Source of the DNA: Vavraia culicis subsp. floridensis
Lineage: Eukaryota; Microsporidia; Pleistophoridae
Assembly (NCBI RefSeq): GCF_000192795.1
Contig: NW_007360624.1
Coordinates: 1 to 64,000, forward strand
DNA: 64,000 bases
Direction of reading: 5' to 3'
In this document: positions 43,600 to 53,332 of the stretch, in pieces
Numbering within the stretch: the stretch's first letter is position 1
How the letters are laid out: each line of letters starts with the position of its first letter
The notes under the pieces: model-generated
The model's input: only the letters and a program-made list of their open reading frames with translations
Databases searched by the model: none
What the model was told of the DNA's origin: nothing
Position numbers and translations under genes: made by a program

Positions 43600-44229
43600 T
43601 TACTCAATTTGAGCCATCAGCTCCTCAACTCTTCTTTTAAACTTATCGCTTTCCCTTATTGAGCTCTCCCGTTCTGCGATCTTCTCTTTCTCCTCTCTTT
43701 CCTTTTGTTTTATTTCCTCAACCGCCTTATTCTGTCTCTCTACCTCGTTGAAATACTTCCACCCAAACTTAAAGCACAGATCCTTCATGTAATAGAACCT
43801 TCTAATCGGATCTGCTGTGTATTTGAGCATTGCCCTCGGACATACCATGCAGTGTGTGGAGACCAAATCATCGGGACAGCTATCATGGACCGTGAGAAGG
43901 GAGAGTGCGCACTGTCCTTTGTATTTTTTCTTAGGTACCATGCGCTTAACTATACGCGTGAACAACATAGAAGGTGATCGGTGGTGAAATGGGCCACGCA
44001 GCGGATTGGTAAGCTTTCTCTTGTTCAAAAAGTCCTTAAATCGGCCTACTCCTCGCTCTATAGGCCCAGTAAAGACGAGGTTCTCGGCATGCACAACGGT
44101 AACTGGCACACCCTCCAGTATGTGTTTGGCAACGAATGTTGCGAGCTTACCGGCGACATGGTCTTTGGCATTAATGACAACCGTGCGTGACTGGTCATTG
44201 TGCTCGTACGTTCTGTTCGGCTTGTACAT
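43600..44229 (-). CDS. large-subunit ribosomal protein uL13
   Basis: uL13 (L13A/Rpl16) of the 60S subunit, 209 residues. VVINAKDHVAGKLATFVAKH (residues about 17-36) and ENLVFTGPIERGVGRFKDFL are the conserved N-terminal half. FHHRSPSMLFTRIVKRMVPK contains the basic RNA-binding loop. The C-terminal 40 residues are a charged helix (EEIKQKEREEKEKIAERE), as in eukaryotic uL13. I start at the ATG at 44229 (MYKPNRTYEH); the frame runs open to 44307, but that extension is unlike uL13. The ATG follows an AAAAATTTTT signal and TTTACCCTGAGG, almost the same arrangement as the neighbouring eL32. The two ribosomal genes are tandem, 430 bases apart. Confidence 0.92.
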   Translation of the reverse strand: MYKPNRTYEHNDQSRTVVINAKDHVAGKLATFVAKHILEGVPVTVVHAENLVFTGPIERGVGRFKDFLNKRKLTNPLRGPFHHRSPSMLFTRIVKRMVPKKKYKGQCALSLLTVHDSCPDDLVSTHCMVCPRAMLKYTADPIRRFYYMKDLCFKFGWKYFNEVERQNKAVEEIKQKEREEKEKIAERESSIRESDKFKRRVEELMAQIE

Positions 44230-44269
44230 CCTCAGGGTAAAGAATTTTAATTTTTTTGTAAAAATTTTT
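44230..44269 (-). promoter_or_regulatory. AAATTT/CCC promoter of uL13
   Basis: On the minus strand AAAAATTTTT (44260-44269) precedes TTTACCCTGAGG (CCC at 44235-44237), and the ATG follows directly. The element decides the start at 44229, excluding an upstream in-frame ATG at 44307. Confidence 0.7.
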
Positions 44270-44661
44270 GAACTGGAGCGAGACATGTCGGGAATAGCGA
44301 ACCGCAAACCGTCAGTTGCTATGATCTGTAAAAATATATTTGCTACGAAGATGACCTTTATTTACAGCAATTGACACAAAGATACATTTTTTAGAATATC
44401 ATACGTGCTGTGCATTATTTTCGCCAACAGCAGATTTAAAAATCATTAAACAATTCTACTACGCTTACAGCGTGTGAGCGGTTATGAATAAAACGCGATA
44501 AGTATGATTTACACATACCGTTTAGAGTCCACTAGCACAGTCTGATGGAAGGGTGAATACGGCACTACAATAAACATAACCGGTAACAGAATATGATCAT
44601 CCCACAATGCAACAAACTGCCGGCGTAACACACAAATAGCTATCTATCAAATAAAAGAGCT
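44230..44661. other. 430-base spacer of the ribosomal pair
   Basis: Apart from the uL13 promoter and the open extension ending at 44307, nothing is recognised. Confidence 0.4.
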
Positions 44662-45078
44662 TTACTTCGTATCCTCCACCAACTTGCCAGTTCGATTAGT
44701 CACCAAAATGTTGTATTCATCAGCCTTTGACACAATTTCGATCCTTTTCTTCGCACCCACACCATGCCTGATCTCGGCACAGTAGTACATGTTCAACGAC
44801 GTCAACGCCTCCAGTTCTCTAACATTGCTCACCATCACCTTCCTGTATCCATCCGGTGTTAAATTCTTGATGACACCGGCAGTCTTAAACCCCTTGTTCG
44901 GCATTGATATCGTGCCACGGTACTTTCTCCTCACACGATTATCAATTCCTCTTGGATGACGCCACGACGGCTTTACACGTTTAAATCGATCCGATTTAAA
45001 ACGATTGAACGTCTTTTTGCACTTGGAGGTGTTTATCTCTGCTAGGACATTCTCTAACTGTGCGACCGGTTGTGCCAT
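44662..45078 (-). CDS. large-subunit ribosomal protein eL32
   Basis: eL32 of the 60S subunit, 138 residues, normal for the family (about 130-135). KTFNRFKSDRFKRVKPSWRH, then PRGIDNRVRRKYRG (about 22-55), is the signature block. MPNKGFKTAGVIKNLTPDGY and KVMVSNVRELEAL follow, and YCAEIRHGVGAKKRIEIV with ILVTNRTGKLVEDTK ends it. The start at 45078 is the first ATG and has the strong promoter noted separately. It is the upstream partner of uL13 on the same strand. Confidence 0.95.
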   Translation of the reverse strand: MAQPVAQLENVLAEINTSKCKKTFNRFKSDRFKRVKPSWRHPRGIDNRVRRKYRGTISMPNKGFKTAGVIKNLTPDGYRKVMVSNVRELEALTSLNMYYCAEIRHGVGAKKRIEIVSKADEYNILVTNRTGKLVEDTK

Positions 45079-45100
45079 TCTCAGGGTACCAAAAATTTTT
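45079..45100 (-). promoter_or_regulatory. AAATTT/CCC promoter of eL32
   Basis: AAAAATTTTT (45091-45100) followed by GGTACCCTGAGA (CCC 45084-45086) and the ATG. TACCCTGAG is shared base-for-base with the uL13 promoter. Confidence 0.7.
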
Positions 45101-45615
45101 TATGAAAAGGATTGGTCTAGAGCAAAGGTGAACTGAAGAAATGCTAAATACTTCAAACACACGGTTCTATGACACGTTAGAGTGCATGTTGAAGGCTTAT
45201 GACTAAAAAATAGCAAATTAAATGCGGCCATCGTGTCAATTAGCGACTTTTATCCGTGCTCATGAGTGCAACCGCACAAATTAATAATATGTGCCAAATT
45301 ATAAGTAGCACAGCCGATATTCGCCATCAATATGAATGATGATTTGCAGCTCTATTATTTAGAAAGGTTGCGTGGGAAAAATAAGTAATTTAGAGCAGGA
45401 ATTGTTAACACTCAAGATTTGCGCTGATTTAAGCTATTATAGTAAGAAAATCTGCTAATTCTTCATTTAAATAGTTCATTTACTTCTCACATATTACATC
45501 ATCCAGGCAAACGTATCTTCTAATTCGTTGGGACTAAACTAGCCAATTTCTGTGACTGAGCTTGTAGCTGACGTTCTGTTTGCTCATGTATCAAGGTTTA
45601 TAAATAATTTAAACT

Positions 45616-45883
45616 TTGGTACAAAAGCGAAAAGCACAGGCGATAGCTCTTGTCATTGCATTGCTTGTGCTAAAATGTGTGTTGCCTAGGTATTGTTGTA
45701 TACAAGGTAGGTGTTTATCTGCACAGCCCAGTCTTTGTGCGTGGTCAGTTGTATGTAGCTTTGTCGATAGTGCGCTATGTAAACGGTCTAAGGGTGTATG
45801 TTGCTGACAATGGAGACCAAGGAAAGTGTGAGAATGGTAAAGTATACACAAGAAATGTTGTGTACAATGAGCTACTGGAATGA
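45616..45883 (+). pseudogene. decayed Helitron/PIF1-type helicase C-terminus
   Basis: Two plus-strand frames carry the end of a Helitron-type PIF1 helicase. The first has RKAQA, a worn form of the NKAQGQ motif. The second (45677-45883) reads VGVYLHSPVFVRGQLYVALS, then IVRYVNGLRVYVADN, and ends TRNVVYNELLE at a stop. The order KxQGQ ... VGVYLxxPVFxHGQLYVALSR ... GLxVYxxD ... TxNVVYxEVL is the classic end of these proteins. The frameshift after the first motif, and the absence of the rest of the helicase and of a Rep domain, show that this is a dead 3' fragment. Confidence 0.65.
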
Positions 45884-46764
45884 AAGTGATTTATTGATTT
45901 TGTAACTATACAACAGTTGGTAGAAAGGAATGACCTGATGTTTTAGTTATATTTAAATGCGCTATTTTGGTATACTATCCATTCATCACCCATTTTTGAA
46001 CAACGGGATAGCGCAGCTAGTTGTTGTTTAAAAAGATGAATAAACGCCCTTTTAATGAAAAGAAATATCGGATCATGTGCATTTAAATGGACAGTGTCTA
46101 TTTATACAATCATTATGTCGGATGGTTAAATCCTCAATTTTAATTTTTCCAGCTATGTGACATCAGGATGACTTGATAAGAAAGATTCCTTGACGTATTA
46201 AATACGGAACTTATATCAAAATTAGTTTAGAAAACATTCTAAGAATAAGCGGAATGAATGGTAACATAGCTATTTACATAATTATACTCTGTACCTATCA
46301 CTAAATCGTGCAACATTCGCACCGATATCTTTCTAAGCTCAATAAAGGAAATACAACTTTCTATAAATCGTGATTTGTTTTTGACGTTCATGAAAAAGCT
46401 TAATACATTCTATTTTTTAATTTGTTTGACTTTGTTGCTTTCGATTTTTTTCTGACTTGATATGTAAATTTATCAGTTTTAGAGTATATCCAGCATTCTT
46501 ACCATCTCCATATATCGTAGCAACACAAATTACTGCCTATCCATAACGAAGTATTCATCGGATATATAAATTTGGTTCGTATAACGGCAATGAAATGAAG
46601 AATAGAGCGGCTGTACACTTCAGAGTTCAAATTGTTCTCTAAGCTTACCGTCAGCTCTAGATTTATACGACCTTGTTGGCATTAAATTTATTCAAATCAC
46701 GGTTTTGACAGCCTGATAAGTATACCAGGAACATAATTTAAAAGGGTGAGGGATAATTCACCAC

Positions 46765-47202
46765 ATGTCTTTCTTATTATTGGTTTCTCTGGCTATGGCG
46801 AAATTTCTAATTGATATGATGTACGAAAAAAAGTGTTATAGTGAGGGACATGTAGTTTACAAGAGAATTGATTGTAAAAGCGCCAAATACATAGCATGTC
46901 CTCAGTTAGTGTGTGATGTTGACCCGGAAAACTGCAAAAAATTTGTGATTGAGATACTTAAAGAGCATGGTATCCGTGAAGAGCTCATTCATAGGTACAT
47001 GAAAAGTGAGAGTATGCAACACGGTTTGCACAAGCATTTGTGTGACATGAACGTGAATAGATACCCGTTAGAAATTAACGAAATGAATTATGGGATTTTT
47101 CGTCTTGATGAGGCTAATTTAGAGAAAGATATAGAAACTTACTTCCAAATACACGATTTGTGGATGCAAAGCATTGACGTTGCTATCTTGGGATGCGAAT
47201 GA
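46765..47202 (+). CDS. small secreted cysteine-containing protein
   Basis: A 145-residue product not recognised. It begins MSFLLLVSLAMAKFLIDMMY, a probable signal peptide. Eight cysteines, including CYSEG, DCKS, ACPQLVCDVD and ENCKK, suggest disulphides in an exported protein. The C-terminal half is acidic and helical. The start has AAAGGGTGAGGG about 15-25 bases before it, a GGG-type signal. It sits in a gene-poor stretch near the Helitron relic, like the other unrecognised secreted proteins of the window. Confidence 0.6.
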   Translation: MSFLLLVSLAMAKFLIDMMYEKKCYSEGHVVYKRIDCKSAKYIACPQLVCDVDPENCKKFVIEILKEHGIREELIHRYMKSESMQHGLHKHLCDMNVNRYPLEINEMNYGIFRLDEANLEKDIETYFQIHDLWMQSIDVAILGCE

Positions 47203-48473
47203 ATGCCATTCGTATAAGCGATTATTAAGTAAATCATTACATAAGTCTTTTAGGTATATACTGTTGAAAGATGATACCTCCACGTCTATCTTTAGATTAT
47301 GTGTTTGGTAATTCTGCTACGAACGGAGTAGATCATTTGCAAATTAGTAATCCTGATAGGTAGCCGATCTTATCATCGGCAGAGCATTGTAGTGCAACCG
47401 CTGATTAGTTGCCATTAATCATTCCTAAAACCACTTGACAATAGCAAAATTCGAATCATAATATAAAATACGAGCATCATATTATTTTGCACTCCATTAT
47501 GTGTATGAACTTTCTCAAAGCGATGATTCTCTGGCTAAAAATGGTTATTAAACTTAAATAATATTCTGTTATTAACTAAAAGTTAAAAAAGTTGCAATAG
47601 ATCAAGCCTGCCAGTCTCTTGAGTTGTAGCTCCTAACATTGGCAATAAAAAAAATTTTATTTTGTTTTCACCTTCCGTTTTAATACAATTTGATGTAATT
47701 CATTATCGTTCAAAGTTTTTGATTTTTGAAAATGTTATCAGATATAGTAAAGACATGGTCCGGTCTACTGTGTTACCCTATCTCAAACACATTCATAACA
47801 GCGTTACATACCGATGTTAAGCTTTTTTAGTATTATAATCCGGTCTATTTCATTGATAAAGAGTCTTGTTATTCTTTTACAAACTAAAGGTCACGAAGAT
47901 AGGTGTGTATTGACGCACCAGAAAAGAAATTTGTGTTTGGTATCACTAACACGGGATAGTAGAAGAATGGCAGGTAGGTGAATGTTGAAGTTATGTAAGT
48001 GGTATTTGTGCTAGATGTCTTTTTAGGCAATAAATTTTCTTTTCAAAAAAAATTGATTTAATAACACACAAATGATGTCAAAACCGTTCTAATCGATCTC
48101 TACGCTGATTATCATGATTGATCTCATTTTTGTCATCAAGTAATGTCATTTGTTCATTTTTGCAAGCAATCATATATCGGCAAGAGATCAATATTCGTTT
48201 AACCTCATTCACTACAAGCACTCACATATTAGTAACGCTGACAATCTGAGCCGTGATTATAATTCGTTTTCTTTAGTCCTCCTTTTCCGAACCTACTCCA
48301 TCTACAACCACACGAACCAATGAATACAGCAGCATGATACGGTCTCTCAACAATATTCAGCACTAACTTCAAGATTACATCTGTCTTCCCGATTGATCGA
48401 TGTGGTATTACACGCACTTTGGTAATTCGGGAAAGTGTATATATATGTGATTAACAAATCCCTCCTGTCATAA
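47203..48473. other. 1.3-kb spacer
   Basis: No feature except a start signal AATCCCTCC at 48457-48465. A minus-strand frame (48417-48229) is open and moderately coding-like but has no ATG and no recognised content. Confidence 0.4.
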
Positions 48474-49271
48474 ATGATGTTCATTCATTTTAATTGTTGT
48501 GGAGCTACCATAATTGCAGATATCTTGATTGAGACAAAAAAGCAATGTGAGGGTTGGCCTTGCAAAAGCATAGCTATAGGCATCATGGTTCTCGGTGCAC
48601 TCCTGCTGGTGTTCGGATCACTGCTCAAAAGACCATCTGTTTGGCTGCTTTCAATATTTTATCTCGCGCAGATTGCTTGGTGCTTGTTCGAGAATTACGG
48701 ATTGGGATATCTGTTCGTTTTAGAACTTCCGCAATCACAAAAGGAATACACAGAAAGTTTTCTGAAGTTCATGAATGAACACAAGCTGATGGTGATTGCC
48801 GTATTATTGGTGATTGCATTTATTATTGCCTCACTGTCGATCGCATTTATCAAATCTATTTCGCCATCCGTGTTTATCGCACTTATAGGATTGGCCTATA
48901 CGGAAGGATGTATATACAGAATTTTTATCAAGATCGGTACGTCCAACATTTACGCGAGAGGGTTTGTCTATACACTGATCAATATCGTACTTCTATGGCT
49001 CTACATTGTGTTTCCCCCTTTTATTCTCGCGCTGATGTTCGCTTTTTTGGGCTCACTAATGATTACTTGTACGTTGGACACGTTGTACAAGTTTGAATGG
49101 TGCATCCTGGAGGCGGTTTGTTCGAGTTATCAATGCTTGGATGCGAACATGGATAAAGAAGTGAAGCTTGCTGCTTATATGGTTATGCTGGTTTTGTTTG
49201 CACTCGGGTTAGGTGCACAGATCCCTATGGTCTTGAAATTGCATGAAAAAGAAGAAGAGAGGACTCAATAA
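48474..49271 (+). CDS. hypothetical multi-pass membrane protein
   Basis: A 265-residue hydrophobic protein with about seven membrane segments: around residues 32-51, 57-72, 104-124, 128-147, 168-187, 190-205 and 232-252. Short loops separate them, and a charged tail ends KLHEKEEERTQ. It is not recognised; the size and even spacing of helices suggest an integral protein of a transport or scaffold type rather than a receptor, but no family motif was found. The start has AATCCCTCC (CCC 48460-48462) upstream. Two ATGs are adjacent (48474 and 48477), and either could be used. Confidence 0.65.
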   Translation: MMFIHFNCCGATIIADILIETKKQCEGWPCKSIAIGIMVLGALLLVFGSLLKRPSVWLLSIFYLAQIAWCLFENYGLGYLFVLELPQSQKEYTESFLKFMNEHKLMVIAVLLVIAFIIASLSIAFIKSISPSVFIALIGLAYTEGCIYRIFIKIGTSNIYARGFVYTLINIVLLWLYIVFPPFILALMFAFLGSLMITCTLDTLYKFEWCILEAVCSSYQCLDANMDKEVKLAAYMVMLVLFALGLGAQIPMVLKLHEKEEERTQ

Positions 49272-50327
49272 ATTAAAGTAAGTTTCAAGGCTTTTTTTCG
49301 TGTGCTATTAGTGGTTGGTTAGCTGTCAGAAATTGGTTCGTTGAGAAATTCGTAATTATGAAATATAATAAATCGGGCACATGGAAAAAATATGGTGAAA
49401 ATTCTAATTAGCAGCGAGGACATACTTAAAAATAAATATGACACCAATAAACATCATTAAATAATATAATTTATGACCCACTCAAATATTTAACGTAAAT
49501 TTCTGTGTAATTTAATATCAATGATACGATACGGATCAACTTAATACCCTAGGTTGGTTATGATATCAATAAATTTACATTAAATACTCTAAATGTTGGA
49601 TGAACCGTGAAACATCATTAACGAAAATACTGTTTATGAACAATTAAGATTGATATTTGCAATCTTAGTTAGCAAATATTGATCTGTACTAAATTCCGCT
49701 ATATCAAAAATAGCTCATATAAACTAACTTTTAAGGCAAGAAAAATAGAATACGGTACTTTAGTGTTCGATATTTCATATGGTAGGATTTAGATCAGCAA
49801 ATTTGTACTAATTATTACTATTTTCTGGTAAACTTTTACCAAATTACTATTGCTTGCTGATTGTGGTATAATTTTCGCTCACAATCGGCAAGCAATTGCG
49901 TTGTTCTATTCTTTGTAAATTTCTAAGAGCGTTGTTCAAGGCTTATTTAGCAGACCATTTTAGAGTTTGCGTACCGATTCGACTTTGTATTGTTCTGAAC
50001 AGGTAATGAATAGGCCTTATCTGTGGTTTTTGACAGAAATTGCGAGCCATTGCAACAAAGTTTGTCAAATGTACTGATATCGCAAGAAATATACCAACAT
50101 CAACCATCAATGTAATGAAATAAAACAAGTAAGGTGTTTCACATCAATACAACAATAAAAAGTGCAGTACTCCGTGGAAATGAATGATAATTATACAAAA
50201 GATAGGTTGTTGTGTATATGAAAACTCAAACTCCATTATAAGCGTGGTAAACAGTGCCGATATGTTTAGTTACACCATAACGAAGAGTTTATTGTAAATT
50301 ATAAATATCCCATAGGGTGTTCGTGCT
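49272..50327. other. 1-kb spacer with an inverted repeat
   Basis: This stretch is AT-rich and gene-free. A hairpin-forming inverted repeat at 49849-49896 is listed separately. Confidence 0.5.
49849..49896. repeat. 17-bp inverted repeat (hairpin)
   Basis: Left arm 49849-49865 (ATTGCTTGCTGATTGTG) and right arm 49880-49896 (CACAATCGGCAAGCAAT) pair with one G/T or mismatch position, around a 14-base loop. The arms are richer in GC than the flanks. It could be a transposon end, a transcript-terminating or mRNA hairpin, or chance. Confidence 0.8.
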
Positions 50328-50660
50328 TTATTCCGGAATCTCTACCTCTTCTCGCACGTCCTTAATTCTCACACCTTTTAGTTCGGCTATTTTACCCACA
50401 AGGCTTTCACAGCAGTCTTTGAGCTCGTTGTAGGTGTTCAACTTCTTTATGAAGGCTTTGACCATGGTTTCTACGTCATCTGACGTGTTTATCGACTCGC
50501 ATTTAATTTTATAGAACTGATTCTCAATATCTGGAACAGCGTAGTAATAATCCAAATCAATGTGTTTGATGAGACCGTGGTCCAAAAGAAAGTCGAAAGA
50601 TGTTATTTTTGATTTGTGAATAATTTTGTACTTCGGCCAATTGTTGAGCTCTGAAATCAT
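50328..50660 (-). CDS. SWI5: recombination protein Swi5
   Basis: A 110-residue protein whose C-terminal half reads FIKKLNTYNELKDCCESLVG, then KIAELKGVRIKDV. The pattern (hI.LL..YNElKD.....L.G.iA.l.gv.vkeV) is the Swi5 signature. Swi5, with Sfr1, stabilises Rad51 filaments in homologous recombination. The N-terminal 55 residues are unlike known Swi5 extensions and could be lineage-specific. No Sfr1 is in the window. The ATG is the first in frame; upstream there is AATTTTTTTGTACC but no CCC. Length fits the family (85-110). Confidence 0.75.
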   Translation of the reverse strand: MISELNNWPKYKIIHKSKITSFDFLLDHGLIKHIDLDYYYAVPDIENQFYKIKCESINTSDDVETMVKAFIKKLNTYNELKDCCESLVGKIAELKGVRIKDVREEVEIPE

Positions 50661-51067
50661 TCCGAAACTTACAACGGTACAAAAAAATTGTTCAAAAATA
50701 CCGCTTTGTCCGAATCAATGGGTTGAATTTTGATGCCGAGTGATTATATCATACGCAGAGAGCAACCTTGGCGCTAAATCAATACGTCTATTACAGGAGT
50801 AAACATTAAAACATCAGGCGCTCAATTCGTGGCATGTGTTCATTATAACAGACCTGCAGCAACATGATTATTACTTTGATATAGTGCAAACCGCCTATTT
50901 ACGGTGTACCCTATCGAGTGACATAATGACTCGTTGTCGAATTGTAACAAACACGAAAAAGTCAGAAAAAATAGGAGTGGTTAAAACAACACGTACGTTT
51001 AATACGTTCATTTATCGGTAATAAAATGAATTACTACTGACTGAACGGCAGACCTGCTCGTATTTAA
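50661..51067. other. spacer between Swi5 and Sac1-type genes
   Basis: Tandem minus-strand genes; the spacer has no recognised element besides the AATTTTTTTG before Swi5. Confidence 0.4.
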
Positions 51068-53332
51068 CTACATGGTGAACTCAACGAAGGTGGCATTTTC
51101 ATTCTCGGTATAATTTTTGATGAACACGTTTCCTTTAAAGCCTGTCTTTATACAATTATCACTTGTGATACTGCTTAAGTTCAAAATCTTAAATATTTCT
51201 AAAACTTTACTACTTAAGAAAAAACCGGTTAGGAAGAATATGTCCGCTTGTGCGCAGCCATTCTGCTGAAAAAATTCCAAATTGTACAACTTATCCATTA
51301 TGACATTGTACAGGATTATGTGTTTGTCTCTATAAACATATTTCACGGCAAGCAGACAGTTCTTTTTTGTAAACTGCAAATTCCTCTTTCTCTCAACGTA
51401 TTCTATGCTATGTATGTTCTTTATCTCATCCATCCTACTGAAAATGAGGATGTGATTGTTGAAATACGATTTTTTCGAAATAAGCACAAAGTTTTTGATT
51501 CTGTAGGTCATATCTTCCTCAGAAAATACTGATTTTAGAGATGATACCACTTTGTTCACGCAAATAATTATAAATCGAATGTTCATACTGGGTTGTAGAT
51601 CCAGGTTATCAAAATCGTGTTTGGAAACAACTTTTATGGTGACGAGAAGCGTTGTTTCTTCGTTACAAGGAGGTTCTTCTGCATTTTTTGCGCATATGTC
51701 GTTGTTTGATAGAATGTTTCCATTCATGTCATGCAGTTCTGCTGCTGCAGAGCCGTGATCCTCGGCTCTTTGTAGGTCTGTTAGGTGGTTGTGAAATGGG
51801 TCGTTTGATGTGGTGGTTTCGGTATAATTTTTTTGTGCTGATTCCTCTTCTGGTTCGTTTATCTTTGAACGGCCTAAAAATGTGTCTATCATTTCCATTT
51901 TTTGTTTATCATTAAACTTGTCACAAATCACGCGTTTGGTAAAAATGTAGAAATCGTCGAAAAGCCCCTTTATACTCCTCTTTTCTTTGACTGCTAGCTC
52001 GTTTTTCAGCGCGTTCGATCCTGCGTTAAATAAGCTGATGGCATTTCCATTCTCCTGGAAAAGTGTTTTTAAGTGATCCTTGGGTATTTCCATTTGTGTA
52101 TGGTAGTAATCGCATATAAGATATGATGCAAGGTTTGTCCTGTCAAGACAGTCCAAGCAATTCACTCTAAAAATTATCTTGTTATTATAATTGTTATTGA
52201 TTTTCATTTTTTCTAATATAGAACCTATTTTGGTACGGAGCTCTGTGATAAAGAGATGCTTGAGCTTCTTATAGTTCAGATGGTATTTGTTGAGGTTAAA
52301 ATCAAAATATTCTATTTTCAAGTTTTTCAGCAGTTCTTTGTACATTATACTTAACTTCTGCTCGCTCTTCTTGTTCGATAGTAGATTTATCACCAGGATG
52401 TTGTTGAAATGGCATATCTGCTGGGTGAATGAGCTTTTGTCAAGGGACTCATCTCTATTTTTATCCGAAAATTTGCAAACACCGACATCGTTTCGGTTTC
52501 CATCCTCAATTTGCTCGCTGTCTCGAAAGTTATTATAAAAATGCTTGAAACAAGCTCGGAAACTGTCCTTTTCGTTGCACTGGAGCTCCCTTAAACTCCC
52601 TGTTTGCTCCCAGTATACAGGCACGCTTCCTCTGTAAATAATGACGTTTGTTATCACGTTGCCATTTTTGACTACTAAATACCTGCTCTTGACAAAGTTT
52701 GAAACATTTCCCTCCACGTCAACCCCACGGGAAAAATAACGCGGACCTACTCGATTACTCGAAATGAACGAGAGAAGAATGTACTCAAAATTCGAGCAAG
52801 CCTTCACGTTGAAGTATCCGGTGTACAAATAAACAATTCCTGTTTGGTTTTGTGCATTAGCCATGTTCGTTCGCAAAAATTTATTCCATAAAAATTTTGT
52901 GTCTTCCACCTCAGTTCTTGTGAAATAGAGCGGAGAGTCGTTCAAAAATTTCACAAGATTTTCCATTTCCTTGCTTTTATGTGATACTGCAGCCACCAAA
53001 TCTTCTTTCGCTAGCCTCAAAATTTTTTTATCTTTTGTTTTAAGCATTTTTCTCTTACAAAACTCCTCGATGTTCGTAAGATTTGCGCTCTCGATAATTT
53101 TGATACGATAGATTTTGTAATCGAGGTTATCTAGTGCAAGGAACGATTCCTTCACGTAAAGTAGGTATACGGTATCGTTTACTGCAATTTTACCGAGCAC
53201 GCCATCGATATTAGATAGTTTGATACACTGAATGTCGCTGCTGCCATCAACGTCACAGGCACAGATCGGAAGTGAGTTCAGAAAAAATTTCAGTTTTCCC
53301 TCCAGCGGAGAGAATCTCAGTTCATCGCACAT
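51068..53332 (-). CDS. Sac1-type phosphoinositide phosphatase
   Basis: A 754-residue Sac-domain enzyme that removes phosphate from phosphoinositides, mainly PI4P, at ER/Golgi membranes. RVGPRYFSRGVDVEGNVSNF (residues about 194-213) and YRGSVPVYWEQ are the family's conserved blocks. The catalytic CX5R is NCLDCLDRTN, with C392 and R398. The second half (about 480-754) is not the usual pair of membrane helices of Sac1, nor is a 5-phosphatase domain seen; it is a mixed domain with no clear match. The start at 53332 follows TTTGCCCTTTTGG (CCC 53346-53348). The frame is open to 53380 but has no ATG there. Whether it is Sac1 itself, Fig4 or a synaptojanin-like N-domain is open. Confidence 0.85.
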   Translation of the reverse strand: MCDELRFSPLEGKLKFFLNSLPICACDVDGSSDIQCIKLSNIDGVLGKIAVNDTVYLLYVKESFLALDNLDYKIYRIKIIESANLTNIEEFCKRKMLKTKDKKILRLAKEDLVAAVSHKSKEMENLVKFLNDSPLYFTRTEVEDTKFLWNKFLRTNMANAQNQTGIVYLYTGYFNVKACSNFEYILLSFISSNRVGPRYFSRGVDVEGNVSNFVKSRYLVVKNGNVITNVIIYRGSVPVYWEQTGSLRELQCNEKDSFRACFKHFYNNFRDSEQIEDGNRNDVGVCKFSDKNRDESLDKSSFTQQICHFNNILVINLLSNKKSEQKLSIMYKELLKNLKIEYFDFNLNKYHLNYKKLKHLFITELRTKIGSILEKMKINNNYNNKIIFRVNCLDCLDRTNLASYLICDYYHTQMEIPKDHLKTLFQENGNAISLFNAGSNALKNELAVKEKRSIKGLFDDFYIFTKRVICDKFNDKQKMEMIDTFLGRSKINEPEEESAQKNYTETTTSNDPFHNHLTDLQRAEDHGSAAAELHDMNGNILSNNDICAKNAEEPPCNEETTLLVTIKVVSKHDFDNLDLQPSMNIRFIIICVNKVVSSLKSVFSEEDMTYRIKNFVLISKKSYFNNHILIFSRMDEIKNIHSIEYVERKRNLQFTKKNCLLAVKYVYRDKHIILYNVIMDKLYNLEFFQQNGCAQADIFFLTGFFLSSKVLEIFKILNLSSITSDNCIKTGFKGNVFIKNYTENENATFVEFTM

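Larger units (their letters stand above)
45079..46764. other. 1.7-kb spacer holding a Helitron relic
   Basis: Apart from the eL32 promoter at its left edge and the helicase relic at 45616-45883, the stretch is AT-rich and featureless. Confidence 0.5.

Noticed and set aside
45241..45600. Possible further Helitron helicase blocks upstream of the relic
   Set aside because: No Walker motifs or other helicase blocks were found in any frame.
48229..48417. Minus-strand 62-codon frame with FIGSCGCRWSRFGKGG
   Set aside because: It opens with GTG, has no ATG, and the glycine-rich part does not form a P-loop (GxxxxGKS/T).
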